Positions 46,790 through 57,275 of a DNA stretch of 64,000 nt are shown in pieces. The translations under genes were made by a program, and so were the position numbers. Location of the stretch: the NCBI GenBank assembly GCA_940671915.1, contig CALNVZ010002974.1:22015642-22079641 (forward strand). The letters run 5' to 3'. Under the pieces are notes generated by a model that did not search any database, was not told where the DNA came from, and saw only the letters and a program-made list of their open reading frames with translations. Every line of letters begins with the position of its first letter. Position 1 is the first letter of the stretch. The stretch is from Paracentrotus lividus. Lineage: Eukaryota; Echinodermata; Echinoidea; Camarodonta; Echinidae.

Positions 46790-48225
46790 ATGTAAAAATC
46801 TTTCGCTCGCGCTTCGCGCTCAGCACTTTTTATTTGGGGAATGATAATATGTTTTTTCAGAACAAATTACGCAGGAATTACATTTAAACATTTTGGCAGG
46901 AATGTTTTCGTTTGCATTTGTGTTCTATTTTTGTATTTTTTAATAAATGTTATCTTCAATGTTAGGAAAAATGATATAAAGGAATAACGGCCTGTGGAGA
47001 GGCGGTCGAACGGGCGGGGGGGTGGGCGGGCAGGGGCACAGCGGTGACCCCACTTTTTTCATCAACCCTAAAAGTGCCTTTATTCTGACTAGAAAGTGGT
47101 CCCGTTTCTAAGCTAAAAAAGTGTCATCTTTATATAAAAAGAAGCCTTTCAGAGATTTGAAAAGTCCCGTGGACAATTTATGTTAAAAAAGGGGGCACTT
47201 TTAAATACTAAGGGGCCCTTGTTACTCCATAGTCTTTTAAAAACACTAATTTTCGGCTCGCGCTTCGCGCTCGCCGATACTAAATAGGGTCCATAATGAC
47301 AATAACTACATTTTGAGGCTCAAAGTTTTCTACTTCACGCTTCGCGCTTGGAGATATTGGGGTCTAAGGGGCGGTGGGACCGGGGGCAGGGGCACAGTGC
47401 CCCCATTTTTTTATTGCACTCTTAAAAGTGCCCCGTTTTCTAGCTAAAAATGCACTTTTATACTAACAAAGAAGCCGTTCATACTCTTTAAAAGTCCATG
47501 GAAAATAATATTTATAAGTATCAACTTACAATACTAAAAATTGTCTCCTTCTTTACTTTTATATGTCTTTAAAACCCAAATTTCCCTGCTCGGTCACACT
47601 ATGCGACCTCGAACTGTAAAATTAACAACAATAAGTATTTTTAAAAAAGGGTTGGACCCAGTGCTCTCTGCTGGAGACAACCTTGTAAAAAATGGTGTAT
47701 TGTGTTTGGGCTAGATTGGGGGAGGCCTATGCCTGCAGGCCCACAAAATATTCAAGCAAAGATTATTAATGAGCCAAGATTATTTATGTATCTTCAAACA
47801 TGGATCCTAAAGAGTCTATAAGGCACGATTTTTAGCTCAAAACTTTCAGCTCGCGGATACTAAATAGTGCTCTGATTTGCACAATTAACTCCAATTTTGT
47901 TTTCAAAATTTGAAGCTCGCGCTTCGCGCTCGGCATTCCTATATATTTTCATAACTAATGAACAATAAAAAATAAAAGCCATTAAGATTCCTAAAATTTT
48001 CAGCTCGCGCTTCGCGCTCGCGGATATTATAAGTGGGAACTATAATGCACAATTTTTTAGCTATATACTAAATAGAGTCTATAGTCATGATAATACATAT
48101 TATACTCCAAGTTTAACTCAAAATTTTCTGCTCGCGCTTCGCGCTCAAAAAAAAATAATCCTTGAAAAAAGGTCCACTTTTTCAGATTTCGAACCCCCCG
48201 TAAAAATCCTAGTTACGGGCCTGGA
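46790..48225 (-). repeat. Repeat array with gctcgcgcttcgcgctcg words
   Basis: The word occurs at about 46803, 47252, 47336 (degraded), 47914, 48003 and 48130, mostly followed by (c)gatactaaatag-like sequence. The block ends in the tagttacgggcctgg terminus at 48208-48222. It is the inverted counterpart of the 18960-20150 array. Confidence 0.75.
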
Positions 48226-49300
48226 ACTCTAATCCCTCCCACTACCGATGAAAAATATGCAAAATGAAAAAAAAAACAAAAAACAAACAAACAAACATTG
48301 CCCAACCCATATCATATTCAACAAAGCATATTATAAATGCATTGATATAGAATAATATGAATAAATATTATGAAATTTAATAATCCAATGGATTAAATGT
48401 CTGGGATACAATACAAAGTGTTATAAAAGTTAATTGTAGTATGTTGAATAAGTAAAATTGGAGAAAATACAACCATAGTTAGTATGTACCGTAATATAAG
48501 GTATACCTACACATGCACAACCATTGCTACTAACGTCAGATGACGAAAAGAAAGGAAAAAAAACTATGAATAAAATAAAAACATTTCCTGCCGTTAAAAA
48601 AAAACATTTAAGCCTTAATTTGATTGCTTGTTATTGTAAGCTGAATTCTCGGCATGAATTTGAATACTGCTTATGGCGGTATGCGCAATCATAGCATCGT
48701 CTCTGCTAAATTGAATTATTGTAATACAAATATAGTGCATTTAATCGGAATTTGAACAAAATAAAACATACATTTAATTGCTTGGAAAAAGGAATATGAT
48801 CTGCCGGAAATGGACTGAAAGCCAAATCGTCCTAATTTGATTGAACCGATGATCAAAAGGAGTGACAAACTTCCGAAACTGACTGGGAAATCCTATACAT
48901 GGAATAACATGTGGTATAAAAGTGAGAAACAAAGATCTTTGTCATCATAAACACTGTTTATACATCTGGAATATCATGTCTAAGATGTCATAAGAACTGA
49001 TTACCAAACTATTTTCTCAAACAGTATCACGACTCATTATTACTCTTTTTTCCTGTACACATTTCAAGTGTTGAAAAATAAGTTTTAAAAAAAAAAATCA
49101 AAGCTCAACAGCACTTTTTAGATGTGTGATTCTGTAAATAGAGCAAGCATCTCCTTCGTCCTTCACCCCCTTTTTCGTATGAAAATAAAAACAAAATATA
49201 CAGTATTAAAAAAAAAATAGACCTTATATCTTTCCCGTATTACAACTTTACGAAAACTGAAGTTTTAAAGTCTGCATAATTCAACAATATCAGTGCCCCG
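48226..49300. other. AT-rich non-coding DNA
   Basis: No gene or recognised repeat seen. Confidence 0.4.
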
Positions 49301-49303
49301 TTT

Positions 49304-50022
49304 AATAAAACCCGTGGGACTGGCACTTAAGAATTTACCTAAGCATTATAAAATTAAAGCAATCATATATCTCATTTAGATATAAACGTTTTAGAAACGT
49401 TTTTTGTTAAAAAATTCTCCAGATGAAGGTCAAAGTGACAATATTAGTCATTACTAATCCATTGTTCCACTTACCCCGACAAATTGGGGTAAGTGGGTAC
49501 ATGCAATGAATTGTGATAATATAACAGTGCGGAATGAAGATCTGTCTTCGCAAACTTTATTTATACATTGAAATACTAGCGAAATTGGTGCTTCCCACTT
49601 ACCCCAAGCATGTGGGGATAAGTGGGACAGTTAATTAAAACGATTGTTTTTAGTCTTTTGTTGACATCATATTTCATTTTATATTATTTTCTAGTTTAAA
49701 ATTTATTTTGTGAACAATTTCAATTCCACGTTATCCATGAAATAAAATGGATCTGGGAAACACAAAGACAAGTTTGCATACGTGTGTATTTTAAAAATTA
49801 GCTATGTGGTAATCGTTTTATGTCAAGACGTGCGATGTTACAGATTTTGAACGATTATTTTTCCGGTAACTGTCAATGTTTCCCAAACAGGCATGTAATT
49901 TGTTGTATGTTTATTCACGCTAAAATAGTTCCTCCACTAAGGCAGGTCTTAATCATATGCTATATGCAATTCCCCCAAAGTGTCCCACTTACCCCAATGT
50001 CCCACTTACCCCAATTTACCCT
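49304..50022 (+). mobile_element. Element with ggggtaagtgggac hairpin words
   Basis: The right end tcccacttaccccaatttaccctat is the complement of the left end seen in the copy at 45519; the left end here is decayed (cccgtgggactggcacttaa). Internal hairpin words are ccacttaccccgacaaattg...gtaagtggg (49468) and cacttaccccaagcatgtgggg (49595). Confidence 0.7.
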
Positions 50023-50359
50023 ATATGTGACACAATTTTGCTTCTTCACTTTTGAAGAATATTATATTTTGTAAATTCCCTCTTTTCTTTCTCTTCTTCT
50101 TCGTGTTCTTAGAAGACGCAGATTTTATTTAAAGCAGACAGATTAAGAAACCTATCGAAAAAGTTTCAGGAAAATCACACAAATACAACTAATCGACTAT
50201 TATTCTTACGTGCATTAAAATTATATTGTTCGTCAGCGAGAATGCTATTGGCACTATGTAGGAACCAATTGTCAAATTTTATTTATTATTTTTTTCAAAC
50301 AAATCCAGTTTTACCTTGCTAAAATAGGCCTATATTAGGTCATTTTGGTTATCATATTC

Positions 50360-50525
50360 AGGGGTCGAGGAGCGTTTTTGAAAGTGAAGGGGCTGAGCCA
50401 AAAGTGGGGGGGGGGGGAGGGGGGCTGAACAGGCTAAAAATCACAAATCTATGGTCATTTTTGCAATTTTGTACATGTTTGCTGAAAAAAAAAACTCCCC
50501 CAGGCTCCTCGGCCCCTGATAATAT
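50360..50525. repeat. Poly-G repeat, ggagcgtttttgaaagtg family
   Basis: Starts ggggtcgaggagcgtttttg and ends ggctcctcggcccctgata; same family as 34340-34540. Confidence 0.75.
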
Positions 50526-51044
50526 ACGTTGGTTTCTTTTACTGGAAAGTCTAAATCCCATGACACTCGCATTCATTATAGACTATCAACATTTACAAAA
50601 TGAAGAAGGAAAAACAACGAGAAAAACACCTTTTAACCCTTCCCTGTTTTAACTATCATTTTTCATCTGCATTATATATCGCAATATTCATTTATTTAAT
50701 TTATTTATTTCTAAATAAAAACACACACAAATGAATATCTTCATATAAGACAAAACACATGCTGAATAATAACCATATCTAAAGAAAACCTTGAATTTTA
50801 TAAGAGTCAAAACAAATACAGCATGTCCTCCTAAATAGTGGTACTGCTAATTCCTCACAGAAAATTGTAAGTTTTATACTCACTAAAGTTTAGGTTTTAA
50901 AAAAGCTCCTGAGAACATTTTAAATGTCTCGCCTTATATAACAGAAGTCATTTTTGGTCAATTCCAAGTATGATAAAAAGGAATACACACTACAGAAATA
51001 CCATAGCACATTTTGCGTTTCACTTTATTTCAGTTTAACAACTC

Positions 51045-51395
51045 AGTGGCGGATCCAGGATTTTATGAGAGGGGGGAGGGGCCAAAAATTGGAATTGGAG
51101 ATTTTGGTACACCCAAATTTTTTCCTGTCACATCGGGCGAGCAAAAAGGTACATCAATTTTGTTTTCATGTCACGCTGGCAGTGCGATATAATAAGCGGG
51201 GGGGGGGGGGGGGGCGGGGGGCGGGGGGGGGGGGATAGGTGTGTTGATAAAAATTTTCGGGCTTCGCCCGTGAAGAAGGTCATCAAGTATTGGCTACAGG
51301 TAAATAGGTCATTCGGTCCATTGTCTATCCCCTCTTTTTTTTTTGTTCTGGGGGGGGGGGGGGGGCGGCCGGGCACCCTTGATCTGCGCATGTGA
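51045..51395. repeat. cagtggcggatccaggattt poly-G repeat
   Basis: The terminus and several G runs (51199-51233 and 51350-51365) match the inverted copy at 62310-62643, which shares tacacccaaattttt and cacgctggc(a/c) words. Confidence 0.75.
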
Positions 51396-51424
51396 CTGTG
51401 ATTTCAAACTTCTTTTTTTCAAGT

Positions 51425-52090
51425 AAAGGCCATATCTCACTGGTTCGCGACTCGGAGACGTCCCCTCGATTCTCCTAGGAAGTCGGGTTTTGAAAAAAAA
51501 ATAATAAAAAAATCTAACAATATGTCAAACATGTTTGATTTTGAATTTGAACAATGAAGAAAATGACCAGAAATATATCATTATCATTATCTGGATTGCC
51601 AAACGGGTGCTCTATCTACCAAGTGAGCTATGGCAAACCCTATATCGGTGTTCGTCCTAGAAAACCCCTTAGCTTTTAATGCTAATATGGTCCGACGCTA
51701 TGTTGAAAGCGTCTGGCAATCTCGAGACTTGGATTCGAATCCAGATGGAATCCCATTTTCTTTGCTCAATTTTAATGTTTGATTTTGAAAACATTTTTAT
51801 TTTTCAATCGCCACGACTCTTCAGTCTACTAGACAAAATCAGTCGCAGTGAAGTTGGCGAGACATTGCTGCGAAATAATTTTGTATATTACTGACAGACT
51901 GACGAATCGACACAACTTGCTCGTGACTGAAAAAAAAAAAACTTTAAAAAATAAAACATGTTCGATCTTTCCATTCGAGTGCAAGTCGCGGCGACATTTC
52001 AGAGACGTCGCGGTGGCCAATTAAATGTAGTATTGAAGAGTCGCCACGACTTGCTCGTGACTGGGGGAAAAAAAAGTCTTTCAAAAACCA
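51425..52090. repeat. gagacgtctc-family region with tRNA-like insert
   Basis: ctcactggttcgcgactcgg (51437) and the inverted gccacgactcttcagtc / cgtcgcggtggcc words mark decayed copies on both sides of a tRNA-like segment. Confidence 0.55.
51655..51760 (+). other. tRNA-like sequence
   Basis: A B-box core, ggattcgaatccagatggaa, lies at about 51731; upstream tatggtccgacgctatgttg could be a degraded A-box. A second A-box-like piece, tagctcacttggtagatag, is on the minus strand near 51616-51632. No functional tRNA fold is claimed. Confidence 0.4.
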
Positions 52091-52340
52091 ATATGTTTGA
52101 CATTTCTATGAAAAATAGGCTGAAATACCAGCTGTTATTATAATAGACTCTTTGCTCAAAACCAATGGTGCGAGACAAATTTTTTTTTATAGGTCTACAT
52201 GGTAGCTACAAAATCAAAATTGGCTTTCAAAATATGAATATCAAATTGGGAATAATATACCAGTATATTTCACAAATAATTTTGCGCTCAATCAGAGGGA
52301 CAAATGAGAGAAAATCAGCTCGTTAAAGGTGGTTAATATC

Positions 52341-53105
52341 AGAGGCGGCGGAACCGAGGCGCAAGGGGGGGGGGGCAAATTGCCCACACATTTTCATGCA
52401 ACTAACAGTGCACCCTTTCATTACGAACAATTAGGGTGATAACAAACCATGTACATTCCAGTGGCGGCATCTGATATTTTGAGGGCAATTACACATTTAT
52501 TTCACACTTTGCTTCACTTTACTTTTAAAAATGTGCCCTTTTTAAAATACCATATGTGTTTAAAACCCAACTCGCACTTAGTAACCAGCAATCCGCATAA
52601 AAAGTTTGGACCCAATACCCTGCAAAAGGGTGCTGTCGAAAATCAGAAGCAATCGTAGTTGTGTGTGTGGGAGGGGGGGGGGGGGCTTTGGGCCTGCAGC
52701 CCACAATTTATTTTTTTTTACAGTAAAGATTGATGCTAATTTTTTCCCCTATATCCGAAATTATTTTACCAAAACCTGTAAAATCTATTTTTGATTCGGT
52801 AACCAATGCGATCATTGGGTCTGTAAAGCAAACACAATTAATTTCAATTTTGAGCAATAAATTTTCTGATCGCGCTTCGCGCTAGCATTACTTATTTCAT
52901 TACCAAATGAACGGTAAAAAAAAACAAACAAAACCATAAAGATTCTTTAAAGCAAAAATTTAAAGGTAAATCTTCTGCGAACTCCCTCCCTATCATAATA
53001 TATCTTCTTCTTTTTTATGTGCTACTGATCTCAAGTGCCCCCTTTTCAGAAAAATGACCCATTTTCCATCGTGACCCCCACTAACAAATTCTTTCCGCCG
53101 CCTCT
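52341..53105. mobile_element. DNA transposon copy with 13-bp TIR and 10-bp target duplication
   Basis: The element begins AGAGGCGGCGGAAC and ends GTTTCCGCCGCCTCT-like (ctttccgccgcctct). GGTTAATATC occurs at 52331-52340 and again at 53106-53115. At 765 bp it is non-autonomous. It holds the gatcgcgcttcgcgctagc word (52864), linking the 19-kb and 47-kb arrays to this family. A 10-bp duplication fits Mutator-like elements. Confidence 0.9.
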
Positions 53106-53151
53106 GGTTAATATCCTGCATTCTTATAGTTTTAAAAGTCGGTAAACTCAC

Positions 53152-53232
53152 CTGTAAACTGTTGGATGAAATAAGATGATACTGGACAAGCTTGGTACTG
53201 TCAAATAAACATCTGCAGCAGTGGTTTGGGAG
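53152..53232 (-). other. Candidate non-coding leader exon of the minus-strand GPCR
   Basis: On the minus strand, cgattggt (inverted CCAAT, near 53269-53276) and cttataac (53258-53265) lie upstream of a catcactcc initiator-like site, and a strong donor, gtttacag|gtgagttt, ends the exon at 53152. Joining to the acceptor at 38799 would leave a 14.3-kb intron. Placement is inferred from spacing only. Confidence 0.3.
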
Positions 53233-53449
53233 TGATGTATTTATTGGCGATGAGATGTTATAAGATCAACCAATCGCCATGCAGGAACAACGGTACTCTT
53301 AAAAAGTACGCATGCTCAGACGAAATGGAAACGGATTGGATGGAAATGAAGTCAATATGGGAAGGATCATGAAGGGTTGATAAATGAAGACAGGAGTTGA
53401 GATAAAGGATGAAAAGGGGGAATAAATGGGGAGGGATTGGTTAGCTTTC

Positions 53450-53452
<3 letters not shown>

Positions 53453-53480
<28 letters not shown>
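53453..53480. repeat. CT microsatellite
   Basis: A (ct)n run of about 14 units, some 190 bp upstream of the proposed minus-strand promoter. Confidence 0.9.
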
Positions 53481-53484
<4 letters not shown>

Positions 53485-53562
53485 CTGGTTTAGAATGACT
53501 AATGATCATCATCAAACCCATGGCACACGTACATTAACCAGTTTAACAAACACAGCTACATG

Positions 53563-55207
53563 TAGGGGAGAGCGGGGTTATATGTAACATTTTTCACAAA
53601 AATGGCTGTAAAACAAAAGCGGATTTATTTCAAGAAACAATAAATGATCAGTTCGAGTGTATATCTGTATGCTACAAATGTATTCCATAAAATTATTAAA
53701 CTTAGTGATGGTTCCGGAAAAAATCCATCTTCAACAAGACCATGTCAAGTGTTCCAACTAACCCCATACACGGGGTTAGTTGGAACATGTTATGGGGTAA
53801 GTTGAAACAATGTGCATGGTATCTTAAAAATTATATATAAACTATCTACAACATTATTGCATGGGTTCAGCTAATTTGCTTTATTGATTCCAATTAAAAT
53901 ATTAAAGATTGGCGTTCAATTTTTTTTTTTACTTCATGTTTTATCACACTTGATTGCACACTGCAAAAACTGGGGTGTTAAATTTAACACCACGGGTGTT
54001 AAATCTAACACCGGCCCGGAATCTATATCTGACCACACCAACTAGTGTTATATTAACACCAGTTTGGGTGTTAGAAATACATTAATAAAACTATTTGGTG
54101 TTATTTTAACACCACATTCTGGTGTTAATTTGACACTTTTCATAGAGTTAATTTCGAATTTGATACCAGTGGGTGTTGATTTCACTGGCGTAATCCGTAT
54201 AGAATGCTATTCATCTGGGGAAATTACGTAAAAATACAAAGCGTCATCCCCCTGATGAATAGATAGGGCGAGCGAATTTACGCTAGTGAGTAGTTGATTT
54301 TATTCTTGTTGGTGTTAATTTAACACCAATCGGTGTGGTCGGATATAGATACCAGGGCTGGTGTTAAATAACACCAGCTTTTGGTGTTAAAAAATATTCA
54401 GTTAAGTTAACTTCATAAACTAAAGCTAAATTTGCTGCTATATTTGTGTTTATGATATTTATAATTAATATATATCAAATGATATGACTTTTATCTGCAA
54501 AAATTTCAACAAAGTGCTTTTTCAGAATTTGTCTTAACACCAAGTGGTGTTAGAGAGATAGCATTCCAATTCCGAAATCTAACACCACAAATTTAACACC
54601 CACATGGTGTTGCATATTTAACACCAGCGTTTTTGCAGTGCATCCACTCACATATAGATATTCTTAAGTCCTGTGAAGTAGCATTCTGCATAAAAATTGT
54701 CCAATTTGCATTAATATACATGTATAAGAATATTTCGGAACACGTCACTGAATTATATGATTTTTATTTTTTTTGTTCAGCTGAATCCTATTTACTTAGT
54801 ACATGTTCCAACTAACCCCGTTCAAAATGTTCCAACTAACCCCAGAGGTCCATTTGACATTTGTAAGCTTACAGCACAAAAGAGGGACAACAACATGCCT
54901 AATATTTAACTTTGTAGCTTGGTATAACTGTTTGTTATACTGAAAAACAGGCCAACTTAATTTATGATCTTCTTTGAGATAATAAAACATTTGTAAAAAT
55001 GACAAAATTTACCCAGAAGGTGAAAAAACAAACATTGCTTTCTAACTTCACGAGGTTTGAAGCACAGGTGCTGTCTAAAATGTGGTGGATGGCAGTTGCT
55101 AATAGCAACAACCTGAGGGTAGATTTGCATAAATATATTTATAGCCGTTAAAGAAAATTACAATGTTTCAACTAACCCCGTGTTCCAACTAACCCCACTC
55201 TCCCCTA
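53563..55207. mobile_element. TIR element with ccaactaacccc hairpin words
   Basis: The left end taggggagagcggggttata and the right end taaccccactctcccctatt are inverted. Internal copies of the word include ttccaactaaccccatacac...ggggttagttggaac (53752-53787), 54806-54842 and 55171-55196. A second element is nested at 53959-54640. No transposase frame. Confidence 0.85.
53959..54640. mobile_element. Nested MITE with ggtgttaa(a)ttaacacc words
   Basis: Ends CACTGCAAAAACTGGGGTG and (ACC)AGCGTTTTTGCAGTG are inverted, with CA on both flanks. The interior repeats ggtgttaaatttaacacc and its complement many times. Confidence 0.88.
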
Positions 55208-55392
55208 TTTCTCTTGACTCAGAGTCATGTGGCATTTATCACAAAAGGTTTCTTTTTCAAATAGTACTCGTATTCAGAGGTAACATGGAGAATGTTTTGT
55301 AATATCTCTGAGAATAAAAAAATAAAAAAAATGAATAAAAAAGGAAGGAAAATAATTGGGAAGAAGCACATAAATATGTAACTAACCTGATA

Positions 55393-55765
55393 TCAGCGGC
55401 GGATTCAGGATTTAAAAATAGAGGGGCACTAGGCCCGATAGGGGGCAATATAGTCAATGAGTGGTTTACAAATTGATGGGGGGGGCATCCAATGCACCCC
55501 GCCTGGATCACTGGGTATAGACTTGTGATTAAAAGTACTACGACTTGTATTTGAAGCCAACACAGATATAGTTTTAATACACTTATGCGTACATGAGGAG
55601 GTACACGTCCCATAGTCAGAACAAGGGCCATGGAACATTTTGGACAGTGAGGGACCTGAGCCAAAAGTGTGTGTATGTGGAGGGGGGGGGGCTGAACATG
55701 GAACAAAATCACAGTTACATTTACTTCGTTGGGGCTGAATTACTCCCCCTCCCCCAGCCCCCGTG
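55393..55765. repeat. Poly-G dispersed repeats
   Basis: cagcggcggattcaggattt (55395), gcatccaatgcaccccgcctgg (55484) and a poly-G/poly-C pair (55682, 55743) mark two adjacent or overlapping dispersed repeats. Confidence 0.6.
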
Positions 55766-55769
55766 GCCC

Positions 55770-57270
55770 CCCTACAGAACCATTACTCTTTTAAAAGAAT
55801 ATGAGCAGATGAGACAAACTGTACAAATATTAAAAAGGGACAGTTTTCACCATCTTGTCGGAAGGGAAACCCATTTAAATAATTTACATCCATAATTCCT
55901 AAGAATTATTACTTTCACGTAGACGATAAAAATCCAGCAAAATACATGCATAAAAATAAGTGAGAATAAAAAAAATGATAAAAAATCTTTGATCTTAGAA
56001 ATCTGTATCTCTTTTCTAAAAATGATTCTTCGAACGTGTCTTTTCTTTGCTTTTCTTTTAAATATAGATAAAACATGTAGATGGACGAAGTGGACGCTTG
56101 CAAAAGCTCACGCAGGTTTTGCAGATGACCTAAATATTAAGGCACACTTTTCTTGTCAAGGGTAAGGCAAGAACGCTAATATTGCCTTTACATTGCTCTC
56201 TTTTTATTCAATTCTGTAACAATAGAAAGTGTAGGTACACAATAAAGAAATCAAAAAGGAAATGAATGGCCACAGTTTCATTTAATTCCATTATGAGGAG
56301 GACACACTGAATCGATAGTTTGCATTGATAAAATTAGAATTATTATTATTTTTGTTTTTACATTATGATACGAGCACCCGGTTTATGTAGTTGTCGCTTT
56401 AAAATTCCATGAACAATGATGAACGTTGGAATATAAAAGTACTATATTTTATTATGTTTAAAGTGATAGATCAGTATTGGGAAGTGAGCATGCATGACAC
56501 TAATCAAATATATAATAGTTTCATAAAAAATGTTCCACATGGTACATTAACCCAATTTTGACTGGGGTCAATCCCCCCCCCCAACGTAGGAAATGCGCAA
56601 CTGCCGCGCAACCGCTGCAAATTTTTCCAGTGTCACGCAATTTTGGCAACAATTTGACATTGTGACTTTATCGAAAAACTACAGTTTTCTTGTCGCAATC
56701 AGGCCAAAATTGAACAACACTCAAATCGACATTTGGCATACATTTCATTTAACCACTTCTTCTAAAATTGCTTTGTAACACTGCCATTTGTGCTTCTAGG
56801 CCTTTAGCCGGATAATATTGTTTTGAAACTTATCAAGATACACTTCTGAAAAACTTCTGCTCCACACCCAGGCGGCATCGGTGCAAGGGCCGGTGTGTGT
56901 GTGCGATCTGTTGTAATGCGCTATTTTTCACATGTGTGTATACAAACGGATGGTAAAAATGAACGACGCTGGGGCCAAAAGAGACATAGCATAATATCAG
57001 CCATTTCTGGATCAAATTGTTGAAACAAACGGTGATTGTATATTCAAAATTAGTAATTTAAGATGTAGTATGTACTCAATTTTATTCTAGCTGACATTAT
57101 GGTCACATATCCAAACCGCTCTATCTCACACTACTGATAGTAGTCCTACTGTTGCTGTCTGCATTGTGTCATCTATAGCGTAGTACTGTTCAAGTGTTAT
57201 CATTCATTAAGAATAAAAATAATATATATTGGACCATTACAACAAATTAACAGATAAAAATTACAAAAAT
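55770..57270. other. Non-coding DNA downstream of the GT31 gene
   Basis: No gene was recognised; it is the 3' flank of the minus-strand glycosyltransferase. Confidence 0.4.
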
Positions 57271-57275
57271 AGAAG

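Noticed and set aside
45519-50022. One 4.5-kb TIR element spanning both ggtaagtgggac ends
   Set aside because: Sequence inside the left end (45537-45745) repeats in the same orientation at 49315-49500, so a truncated copy plus a separate copy explains the data better.
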